From contig JAGRKE010000009.1 of assembly GCA_020442385.1 (NCBI GenBank), forward strand, positions 1 to 44,971: 44,971 nucleotides of DNA. The letters run 5' to 3'. Origin of the DNA: Alphaproteobacteria bacterium. Its GTDB lineage: Bacteria; Pseudomonadota; Alphaproteobacteria; Micavibrionales; Micavibrionaceae. A model generated the notes under the pieces. That model saw only the letters and a list, made by a program, of their open reading frames with translations. It was not told where the DNA came from and searched no databases. Position numbers and translations under genes: made by a program. Below are positions 24,254 through 32,110 of the stretch, piece after piece (the stretch's first letter is position 1; each line of letters opens with the position of its first letter).

Positions 24254-26380
24254 TTTCGGCACAATTTTATTCCAGTGGCGTTTTAGGTGCGGAAAGGAGA
24301 GCGGCTCGGTTGCTTCATACAGCGAGATGGGTTTTTGGATATCCTGCCCGATATCGCGGCCGAAGGGTTCGAACTTCGCGTTAAATGCCACCCCGCGCGG
24401 TACATATTTTATCCCGCCCAGTGGCAGCGATAGGCGAATACCGTTATAGGAATGCGTCGTGCCGCCGAACAAATCGAAATCGGCCTGATTGCTGAGCGTG
24501 ACAAACCCCTCCAATTTTGCACCATTATCAAAGCGCTTCACCGCGCTGATGCGCGCGCCCAAATCCTCGGCCAGAAAACGTCCGGCTTTGATATTGAGCG
24601 TAAGGTCCTGCCCGGGAATATCGTACCAGCCATTCACATGGCCGGTAAAAACATGATCGCCATTAAAGCCGATATTCAAATCCTGATACGGGTCGCGCTT
24701 AAAACTCTGCCAGCCCTCAATCCCGAAAGCATAACGCTTGCCGAACGGGCGGTAGAGCAGTTCGCCGCCGGTGCCGGCATACATTTCCTCCAGATACCCG
24801 CTGATCAGCGAGAGGTGGAAATCGGGGCGGAAACTATGCGTAAAAGCGAGGTATGCTTCATCCAGCGCAAAGGTGCGCTCGGCAAACACATCGACATTGC
24901 TGCGCACAGGCAGGATCGCACGCGGGCGAATTTTGCCCAGCCGCTCCAAATTGTCTTTTGCATTGATCCGCAGCGCGTAGCCGTGATCGAACAATCCAAA
25001 AATACGCGGCCCCTTGGTTTTGAGCAGCAGGGCGCTGCGGTATAAAACCCCGCTATCTTCCTCGGCCAGACTGGCCTGATTTTCAAAAATCAGTTTGTTG
25101 TCATGAAGACCGAATAGATTAGAATCGCGGCGGCGATAGCGCTGCACGGATTCGCTTTGGTTGCTGTCGAATTCCGCATTGTGCCAGATTTCCTCCGGGC
25201 TGCCGCGATGGTGCGCAGCGGCTTTCTCGAAATCCGAGCGCAGCATGGTAATTTGCGGCCCGCGCAATCCCATGACGCGCGGGGTCAGGTTAATCGCTTC
25301 CACGTCCGGCCCGGCATGGTTGGCCATATGCTTAACCGCCTGCCCAATTTGCTGCGGGCTGGATGTGGTATCGCGCAGCAAAATGTCTGCGCTGGCGTTC
25401 AGATTGTCCGCCTTCACATCATTGAGTAGGACATCTTCGCGCTCGGCCGAGAGCTGCATTTGGTCGGGCAATCTTAAGTCTGTGCGAAAAGCCCGGAAGG
25501 GAACGGTGTTTTTCTCTGCCTCCGCCTTATCGCGGTCAAACCAGTTTTTTAGATTGTTGGTCAGGGTCAGGCGGCCCATCAGTTTACCTGTGCCCTGCGC
25601 CGCGATGCTGAAATTTAGCCAGTCCGTTGCGCGGTAACTCGCGCCGATTGACCATGGGGCGGGGGTTGCAAAATCAAAGGCGGCGTTTTCGGCCTCATAG
25701 CGGTCCGCCCCCAGATCAAGCTTCAGGGACAGCCCCTCCCACGGCGTGAAATATTCCGCCCCACCGAACAGCCCGATTTTATCGCCGGTAAACCAGTTGG
25801 TTGGGCCGTTGGGCAGCGGGCTATCGGACAGACGGTCTTCACCAAAATGGCTGCTGAGTACTTTGAGCGGATTGTCGAGCTGCGCCGCACTGCCGTAGCG
25901 CCCCCAGCCTAACCCGGCCGTAAAGTCAAAGTCCTTATAGCGTTTAGATAGCGCGATATATTCACCGGCCATGCGCTTATGTCCGATGGCCGATTGTGCA
26001 CCGATCACAATGGCCGGGCAGTAGGCATTCTCCTCCAGCAGGCGCAGTTTGAAATCCAGCCCCGGATACAAATGGTCCGCATTCTCGTTCAAATTCGAGA
26101 CCTCGGCGCTTTGGCGGATATTCACATACAAAGGCTCGGCGAGCTGAAATCCGATATAGCTGTGGGCGTAAGGGTCGAGCGTTGAAACGCCGAGCCGCAC
26201 TGTGCCCGTTTCATCCATGCGCGCGCTGGGCACGGTGTTCAGGCCCAGCGGGCCGGTCAGCATGCCGGTATATTCCCCCGCAATTGCTGTGCTTGCCGGA
26301 ATGTGCAAAAGCAAACCCACGCAACTTAAAACGCACGGCCTGAGAGTTAAATTGAAAATGTGTCTTCGGTATGAAGGCAT
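24251..26380 (-). CDS. YjbH-like outer-membrane protein
   Basis: A 709-residue protein of the YjbH/WbfB family, predicted as an outer-membrane beta-barrel linked to exopolysaccharide export. A signal peptide (about residues 1-35) is followed by the Gly-Leu-Asn-Thr-Val-Pro-Ser-Ala-Arg motif common at the start of these proteins. The C-terminal barrel contains Asp-Leu-Asn-Ile-Gly-Phe-Asn-Gly-Asp-His, a Gly-Arg-Phe-Leu-Ala-Glu-Asp-Leu-Gly motif, and a Leu-Ser-Leu-Pro-Leu-Gly-Gly end. In enterobacteria YjbH is in the yjbEFGH operon; here it stands alone, so its polysaccharide partner is not visible. Confidence 0.75.
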   Translation of the reverse strand: MPSYRRHIFNLTLRPCVLSCVGLLLHIPASTAIAGEYTGMLTGPLGLNTVPSARMDETGTVRLGVSTLDPYAHSYIGFQLAEPLYVNIRQSAEVSNLNENADHLYPGLDFKLRLLEENAYCPAIVIGAQSAIGHKRMAGEYIALSKRYKDFDFTAGLGWGRYGSAAQLDNPLKVLSSHFGEDRLSDSPLPNGPTNWFTGDKIGLFGGAEYFTPWEGLSLKLDLGADRYEAENAAFDFATPAPWSIGASYRATDWLNFSIAAQGTGKLMGRLTLTNNLKNWFDRDKAEAEKNTVPFRAFRTDLRLPDQMQLSAEREDVLLNDVKADNLNASADILLRDTTSSPQQIGQAVKHMANHAGPDVEAINLTPRVMGLRGPQITMLRSDFEKAAAHHRGSPEEIWHNAEFDSNQSESVQRYRRRDSNLFGLHDNKLIFENQASLAEEDSGVLYRSALLLKTKGPRIFGLFDHGYALRINAKDNLERLGKIRPRAILPVRSNVDVFAERTFALDEAYLAFTHSFRPDFHLSLISGYLEEMYAGTGGELLYRPFGKRYAFGIEGWQSFKRDPYQDLNIGFNGDHVFTGHVNGWYDIPGQDLTLNIKAGRFLAEDLGARISAVKRFDNGAKLEGFVTLSNQADFDLFGGTTHSYNGIRLSLPLGGIKYVPRGVAFNAKFEPFGRDIGQDIQKPISLYEATEPLSFPHLKRHWNKIVPK

Positions 26381-26428
26381 GGGAACGTAAGAAGGTCCAG
26401 AAAATCGACGAATCCTATTCTAACAGCT

Positions 26429-26438
26429 GTGTATACAC
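26429..26438. promoter_or_regulatory. Palindrome in the yjbH/kinase divergent region
   Basis: GTGTATACAC is a perfect ten-base palindrome in the short region between divergent start codons. It could be an operator for either gene. No clear sigma-70 promoter was found next to it. Confidence 0.3.
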
Positions 26439-26501
26439 GATTGTATGGTCGCCGCGGACTTAACCACGCATTTTTGTTGCGGCTTTTTAAAAATACACCC
26501 T

Positions 26502-28619
26502 ATGATTGTGATCATGTTGGGGCTAAACGCGATTATTTTATCAGCGATTTTATGTGGTGTTTTTTGTGCAATGACGCTTGCGATTTATTGCTTTAGAAAA
26601 CAGCAGAAAAAGCTGGATGTCGAAAATGCATTTTTGCGTGATGTGTTTTACGCTTATGCCTACGGCCTGATTTTGTTTGATAGCCACGGCGTTCTGAGCC
26701 TTGCAAACAAAAAGGCGCGCACCTATTTGCCAGGTATATTCTCGAGCAAAGAGGCTATGACGCTCGAGAAGTTCTTGATGTTTTTGCATGATAACGCTCA
26801 AGAGCATGACGAACATTTAATTCCGGCGCTTCAGCGCATGTCTTTTGGTGAGGAAGCTTTTGAATTCAGAGAGGTTGTTGGTTGGGATGGTGGCCTGTGC
26901 CTTGTTGAAGCGCATAGAGTTGAGGGAACAGAGCAAAAAACGATTTTCATTTTAAGAGACTTTGATGCCCTGAGGAAAAGTCAGGAAGAGTTTACCAAAC
27001 TCAACCGCTACAGCCACAAGCTTAATCAAGCGGTTGAAGTCGCGACGAACGGCATTGTTATCGTCAGCAAGGAAACGCCGGACATCCCGATTATTTCGGG
27101 CAACAAAGCGTTTTGCGATTTTGTCGGCGTTGCCCGTGATGAGGTGGAAGGGCGGAGCTTTTCCGCACTTTGTGACGCGGTTTTTGCTGAAGAGGAATCG
27201 CAAGAAATTTTAAAACTTTTGGTATCTTCTGAAAGTATTGATGTGGACCTTAAAACCAAGGATCCGAAATATCCTAAATATCTCAACCTTAAATTCAGTC
27301 CAGTTGTAAAAGGTCAAGGTGAGCCGATGCATTTTATCGGGGTTTTTACCGACACGACAGAGCTGCGTCAGCGTGAAAAGGAATTTTTTGAAGCGCAAAA
27401 ACTCGAAGCTTTGGGGCAATTGGCGGCCGGTGTGGCGCACGATTTCAACAATATTCTCTCGATTGTTGACGGCTATGCGCGCATGGTTACGCGCAGTGTA
27501 GAGGATAATTCTGAGATATCCGAATATGCGGAAAAAATTCGTATGGCCTCACATCGCGGCGCGGACCTTATCAAAAAAATGCTCACCTTCAGCCGCCATA
27601 AAATTGTTGAGCGAAACGTTATCAATCTCTCTGAAATCGTCCGTGAAACGGAGTCTTTGTTGCGCCCGTTGCTGGAGGCTTCCATCAATCTTGATGTGCG
27701 TGTGAGGGGTGATGATTGTTTTATCGAAGCCTCCCCCGATGACATTACGCAAATCCTTATGAACTTAACGGTCAATGCGCGCGATGCGATTCCTCAGAAC
27801 GGTCTCATCAGGATTGAGAGCCATTTATGTGAGCCCGATGAGCTGCCGGAAAAACTAAGAGAGACGCAAGAAAATGCTGCGAGTGCTGCGCAGCGTTACG
27901 CTTGTTTATCCGTCACTGATGACGGGCAGGGTATTTCCAAAGAGGTGCGCGAGAAAATTTTTGATCCGTTTTTTACAACCAAGGAAAGCGGCAAAGGCAC
28001 AGGGCTAGGCTTGTCCATGATTTATGGTCTGGTCAATGAAATGAACGGCTATATCGATATGCAGTCCGAAGAAGGCTGGGGCACGATCATGTCGATTTAT
28101 CTGCCGCTGACAGATAAAGAGCCTGATAAGCTGATCTATGGCAGCCCTGACGATTTAAAAGGATTATCGCTTAAGGGGTATACCGTTCTGATTGCAGAGG
28201 ATGAGCCCGATTTACTGACGCTTGTCGCTGATATGCTTTCAGAGTTGGGCATGAATGTTATTAAAGCCAGCAACGGCGACGAAGCTTTGGTCTTTCAGGA
28301 TGATTTTGAAGGGGCAATCGATGTTCTGGTGACCGATATTGTCATGCCCGGCTTGAACGGTTTACGCCTTGCTGAAATGTTTTCTGAGATCCGTCCCAAA
28401 ACCAAAGTGATCTTTATGAGCGGCTATCCCGCGGGCAGCGCGGAGCATCAGGGAGAGCTGCCTGAAAATGTTGGCTTTATTGCAAAGCCCGTGAAATACG
28501 AGCCGCTGGCGCGCCTGATCTACCAATCTTTATCCAATAAAAACGAAACGTTAGAAACCGTATCCACGGGGCGCTGGGCTTATGATGAATCAAGAGAAAC
28601 GATAAGGGGAGGGGGGTAA
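26502..28619 (+). CDS. CckA-like hybrid histidine kinase
   Basis: 705 residues from the ATG at 26502, which starts right at the membrane helix; an ATG at 26445 would add 19 residues. Order: one membrane segment (about 1-31), a PAS-like domain (about 45-155), a second PAS (about 175-290), then HisKA with H313 in [10 protein letters not shown], which is the CckA-type H box. The ATPase domain has Asn-Ala-Arg-Asp-Ala and Asp-Asp-Gly-Gln-Gly, and Gly-Thr-Gly-Leu-Gly-Leu. A C-terminal receiver carries D612. CckA phosphorylates CtrA and CpdR through ChpT. Whether this is CckA itself or a paralogue cannot be decided here. Confidence 0.75.
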   Translation: MIVIMLGLNAIILSAILCGVFCAMTLAIYCFRKQQKKLDVENAFLRDVFYAYAYGLILFDSHGVLSLANKKARTYLPGIFSSKEAMTLEKFLMFLHDNAQEHDEHLIPALQRMSFGEEAFEFREVVGWDGGLCLVEAHRVEGTEQKTIFILRDFDALRKSQEEFTKLNRYSHKLNQAVEVATNGIVIVSKETPDIPIISGNKAFCDFVGVARDEVEGRSFSALCDAVFAEEESQEILKLLVSSESIDVDLKTKDPKYPKYLNLKFSPVVKGQGEPMHFIGVFTDTTELRQREKEFFEAQKLEALGQLAAGVAHDFNNILSIVDGYARMVTRSVEDNSEISEYAEKIRMASHRGADLIKKMLTFSRHKIVERNVINLSEIVRETESLLRPLLEASINLDVRVRGDDCFIEASPDDITQILMNLTVNARDAIPQNGLIRIESHLCEPDELPEKLRETQENAASAAQRYACLSVTDDGQGISKEVREKIFDPFFTTKESGKGTGLGLSMIYGLVNEMNGYIDMQSEEGWGTIMSIYLPLTDKEPDKLIYGSPDDLKGLSLKGYTVLIAEDEPDLLTLVADMLSELGMNVIKASNGDEALVFQDDFEGAIDVLVTDIVMPGLNGLRLAEMFSEIRPKTKVIFMSGYPAGSAEHQGELPENVGFIAKPVKYEPLARLIYQSLSNKNETLETVSTGRWAYDESRETIRGGG

Positions 28620-29017
28620 TGTCTGTAGAAATGAAAGATCTAAAAATTTTGGTTGTTGAAGATCAAATAGAAGCGCGGGCGTTGGTTCGTAATACCCTTT
28701 CTGAGCTTGGTGTAACGCAAGTATTTGAAGCCCCGGATGGGCGAGCGGCTCTCAATTTTATTGATTCGGCGTTTGATTTTGTTGATTTGATTATATGCGA
28801 CTGGAATATGCCGAAAATGACGGGCGTGGAATTTTTACGGCAATTGCGCACGGTGGACCCGGATATTCCGTTTTTAATGATCACAGGGCGCAGCGATCTT
28901 GATTCCGTGGTGGAGGCTAAAACATCCGGCGTTACGGGGTATATCAAGAAGCCCTTTTCGCCGGCGCAGCTGGAGGCCAAATTGCGGATACTCGTGCATC
29001 GGATGGCCGCCGCTTAA
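28619..29017 (+). CDS. CheY-like single-domain response regulator
   Basis: A 132-residue receiver domain with no output domain. Phosphorylation pocket: Glu-Asp near the N terminus, acceptor Asp in Ile-Ile-Cys-Asp-Trp-Asn-Met-Pro, and Lys in Tyr-Ile-Lys-Lys-Pro-Phe. The ATG overlaps the TAA of the kinase gene (TAATG), so it is translationally coupled and probably its partner. It ends in Ala-Ala-Ala, again compatible with proteolytic control (inference). It is related to stress-type or chemotaxis receivers rather than to CpdR. Confidence 0.8.
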   Translation: MSVEMKDLKILVVEDQIEARALVRNTLSELGVTQVFEAPDGRAALNFIDSAFDFVDLIICDWNMPKMTGVEFLRQLRTVDPDIPFLMITGRSDLDSVVEAKTSGVTGYIKKPFSPAQLEAKLRILVHRMAAA

Positions 29018-29060
29018 AGCTTATATTGGCATTTTCTCGTCCCTCGTGTAGGCTTTTTTC

Positions 29061-30578
29061 ATGCAAAAAGCGGATTATGATCTGTGTGTTATTGGAGGCG
29101 GCATTAATGGCGCGGGAGTTGCGCGCGATGCGGCCGGGCGCGGCTTATCGGTTCTGCTGGTCGATGCGGGCGATTTGGCTGGTGTGACATCCTCGGCGTC
29201 CTCTAAAATGTTGCATGGTGGTTTGCGTTATCTTGAAAATATTGCCGACTTTCCTTTGGTGCGCGAGGGGCTGCGTGAGCGCAAAACAATCATGGAGATC
29301 GCGCCGCATATTTCGCGCCAGATGGATTTTGTTTTGCCGCAAAACGCTGATGAGGCCCAGCGCCCGGCATGGATGATACGCACGGGGCTGTTTCTTTATG
29401 ACATGCTGGCCGGGCGTAAAAAGCTCTCATCTTCGCGGGCGGTTGGCTTGCAAGACAACAAATACGGTGCGCCGCTCAAAGATATTTTTGAAACGGCCTT
29501 TTTGTATACCGACGGGCAGGTTGATGATGCGCGCCTTGTCGTTTTAAACGTTATAAGTGCGGCGCAGAATGGCGCAGATGTTCGTACATATACGGCGTGC
29601 ACAGGAATGCGCAGCGATAACGGGATTTGGACGCTTCAGATGCACAATCAAATCAGTGGGCAGAGCTATGAGGTCAGCGCAAAAACAATCGTGAACGCTG
29701 CCGGGCCATCGGTGACGCAGCTTTTATCATTGCTTGATGGTGGCATGCCCTCTGATGCGCCTGCGATTCGGCAGGTTAAGGGCTCTCACATCATTATTGA
29801 GCGGTTGTATGAAGGCGATCACGGCTATTTGTTCCAAAATCCTGATGGACGCGTGATTTTCTTATGGCCGTATGAGCAGAAATATACGCTGGTCGGAACA
29901 ACTGACGAGGATTATGAAGGCGACCCGCGTGCGGCTATGATATCCGAGGCCGAGATGGAGTATCTATGCGAAGCCATGAATGCGGTGTGCAAAAAACAAA
30001 TCACTCGCGAGGATGTTCATTTCTCCTTCAGCGGTGTGCGTCCTCTTATCGACAGTGGGCAGGGTAAGGCCAGCAAAGTTTCGCGCCGTCATTTGCTGCA
30101 CGAGCATCATGGGGTGGGCGGCGCAAAAATCATTTCGGTTTATGGTGGAAAACTGACCACCTACCGCGCGATTGCCGAAGAGGTTGTCGATAAAATAACA
30201 AAGCGTAGAAAGGGTTGGACAGCACATGAAACGCTGCCAGGCGGCGATATTGATGATGGCGACTTCCACAGCTTTTTGCTGCGTAAGGAGGCGCAATATA
30301 GCTTTATTCCCCGTGCGCTGATCAAGCGCTATGCCAAGGCCTACGGCACGGCGATGGATGCATTCTTAGAAAAAGCTGAAACAGTTCAAGATTTGGGATC
30401 GCATTTGGGGGATGATTTATATGAAGCTGAGGTGCAATATTTGCTGCAGCATGAATTTGCCCGCACGGCAGAGGATATTCTCTGGCGCCGTTCCAAATTG
30501 GGGCTTCATGTAAGGGATGATACAGTTCAGGCGCTTAAGAGCATGCTCGCATCGCCGCACAATGACGGGGGGGTATAG
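29061..30578 (+). CDS. glpD: Glycerol-3-phosphate dehydrogenase (FAD, aerobic)
   Basis: A 505-residue FAD enzyme that oxidises sn-glycerol-3-phosphate to dihydroxyacetone phosphate at the membrane and feeds electrons to quinone. The dinucleotide fold is Gly-Gly-Gly-Ile-Asn-Gly-Ala-Gly at residues 12-19. The FAD-contacting Ser-Ser-Ala-Ser-Ser-Lys-Met-Leu-His-Gly-Gly-Leu-Arg-Tyr-Leu-Glu segment is typical of GlpD, and the Thr-Asp-Glu-Asp-Tyr and C-terminal DAO-C regions are present. The glycerol kinase gene begins at the next base, so the two form one unit. No glpF or glpR is visible. Confidence 0.93.
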   Translation: MQKADYDLCVIGGGINGAGVARDAAGRGLSVLLVDAGDLAGVTSSASSKMLHGGLRYLENIADFPLVREGLRERKTIMEIAPHISRQMDFVLPQNADEAQRPAWMIRTGLFLYDMLAGRKKLSSSRAVGLQDNKYGAPLKDIFETAFLYTDGQVDDARLVVLNVISAAQNGADVRTYTACTGMRSDNGIWTLQMHNQISGQSYEVSAKTIVNAAGPSVTQLLSLLDGGMPSDAPAIRQVKGSHIIIERLYEGDHGYLFQNPDGRVIFLWPYEQKYTLVGTTDEDYEGDPRAAMISEAEMEYLCEAMNAVCKKQITREDVHFSFSGVRPLIDSGQGKASKVSRRHLLHEHHGVGGAKIISVYGGKLTTYRAIAEEVVDKITKRRKGWTAHETLPGGDIDDGDFHSFLLRKEAQYSFIPRALIKRYAKAYGTAMDAFLEKAETVQDLGSHLGDDLYEAEVQYLLQHEFARTAEDILWRRSKLGLHVRDDTVQALKSMLASPHNDGGV

Positions 30579-32045
30579 ATGGCGCACAATCTTCTGGCGA
30601 TTGATCAGGGCACGACCAGCTCGCGCGCGATTGTGTTTTCTCCCGCCGGAGACATTTTGGCATTGGCGCAAAAAGAGCTGACGCTGCATTATCCGCATAA
30701 GGGCTGGGTTGAGCAAAATCCCGATGATATCTGGAGTGATACGTTGTGGGCGTGCGAGGATGTGCTGTGCCGCGAGGGTGATATTGCCGCCATTGGCATC
30801 ACCAATCAGCGCGAAACAACAATCCTGTGGGAGCGCAGCACGGGCAAGGCCATCTACAACGCGATTGTCTGGCAGGATCGCCGCACCGCGCAGCACTGCA
30901 GCGCGCTTAAAGAGGCCCGACATGAGCAGATGATTGCGGCCAAGACAGGCTTGTTGCTTGATCCGTATTTTTCGGCGACAAAAATTGCCTGGATTTTGGA
31001 CAATGTGGATGGCGCACGGCAAAAGGCCGAGGCGGGAGAGCTGGCCTTCGGCACGGTCGATAGCTTTCTTCTCTGGCATCTGACAGGCGGGCAGGTTCAT
31101 GCCACCGATGTGACGAATGCGTCCCGTACGCTTCTTTATAATATTGTCTCTCAAGACTGGGATGAGGATCTTCTGGGCCTGTTCAAAATTCCCCGCTCTT
31201 TATTACCGGAGGTCAAAGATAATTCGGCCAATTACGGCCAAACAAAGGCGGGTGTTCTTCCTGTAAGTCTTATAATTGGCGGTATAGCGGGTGATCAGCA
31301 AGCGGCGTTGATCGGGCAGGGCTGTTTCGAGCACGGCATGGTGAAATCCACGTACGGCACAGGATGTTTTGCCCTGATGAATGTAGGTTCGGATTTTAAA
31401 CAATCGGAAAACAGGCTTTTGACCACCGCCGGATACCGTCTGGATGGAAAGATGACCTACGCCCTTGAAGGGTCAATTTTTATTGCCGGGGCGGCCGTGC
31501 AATGGCTGCGCGATAATATGAATTTTTTCGATGATGCGAAAGAAAGCGAAGCACTGGCCCGCTCGGTGGATGATCATAACGGTGTGTATTTTGTGCCGGC
31601 CTTTACCGGCCTTGGAGCGCCTTATTGGAATCCGGAGGCGCGCGGTTTGATTATGGGGCTGGGGCGTGAGAGCACGAAGGCGCATATCACCCGCGCGGCG
31701 CTGGAGGCGCAAGCCTATCAAACCAAAGATTTAATGGCGGCTATGCAGGCCGATAGCGGCGTTAAGCCAGCGGTTATTCGCGCCGATGGTGGCTTGGTAG
31801 GGAATGAATTTGTGTGCCAGTTTCTGGCCGATATGCTCGATATCCCGCTTGAGCGCCCGCAAATAACGGAAGCAACCGCGTGGGGCGCGGCGTGTCTGGC
31901 GGGGCTTCAGGTGGGCGTTTTCAGCTCACTGGAAGATATTTCAGCGCGCTGGAAGCTGGATAAGCGCTATGAGCCGTCTATGGACCCACAAGAGCGCGAA
32001 ACGCTCTATAAAGGCTGGAGCGATGCGGTCAATCTCATCGCATAA
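30579..32045 (+). CDS. glpK: Glycerol kinase
   Basis: A 488-residue FGGY-family kinase making glycerol-3-phosphate from glycerol and ATP, the substrate of GlpD upstream. Signatures: Asp-Gln-Gly-Thr-Thr-Ser-Ser-Arg at the N terminus, Trp-Gln-Asp-Arg-Arg-Thr near residue 95, Gly-Thr-Gly-Cys-Phe in the middle, and Gly-Leu-Gly-Ala-Pro-Tyr-Trp-Asn in the second domain. Length is that of the family. It starts directly after the glpD stop and ends just before a strong bidirectional terminator. Confidence 0.95.
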   Translation: MAHNLLAIDQGTTSSRAIVFSPAGDILALAQKELTLHYPHKGWVEQNPDDIWSDTLWACEDVLCREGDIAAIGITNQRETTILWERSTGKAIYNAIVWQDRRTAQHCSALKEARHEQMIAAKTGLLLDPYFSATKIAWILDNVDGARQKAEAGELAFGTVDSFLLWHLTGGQVHATDVTNASRTLLYNIVSQDWDEDLLGLFKIPRSLLPEVKDNSANYGQTKAGVLPVSLIIGGIAGDQQAALIGQGCFEHGMVKSTYGTGCFALMNVGSDFKQSENRLLTTAGYRLDGKMTYALEGSIFIAGAAVQWLRDNMNFFDDAKESEALARSVDDHNGVYFVPAFTGLGAPYWNPEARGLIMGLGRESTKAHITRAALEAQAYQTKDLMAAMQADSGVKPAVIRADGGLVGNEFVCQFLADMLDIPLERPQITEATAWGAACLAGLQVGVFSSLEDISARWKLDKRYEPSMDPQERETLYKGWSDAVNLIA

Positions 32046-32066
32046 ATGCTGCGCCCATTGCTGCAC

Positions 32067-32099
32067 AAAAAAGGCCGCGTAAATGCGGCCTTTTTTTAT
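32067..32099. terminator. Bidirectional terminator between glpK and the adhesin gene
   Basis: AAGGCCGC (32071-32078) pairs with GCGGCCTT (32085-32092), with A and T runs on either side. It serves both converging transcripts. Confidence 0.85.
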
Positions 32100-32110
32100 T
32101 AAAACATGTT

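Noticed and set aside
30417..31154. 245-residue minus-strand ORF
   Set aside because: It is a shadow of glpD-glpK, whose motifs are unambiguous.
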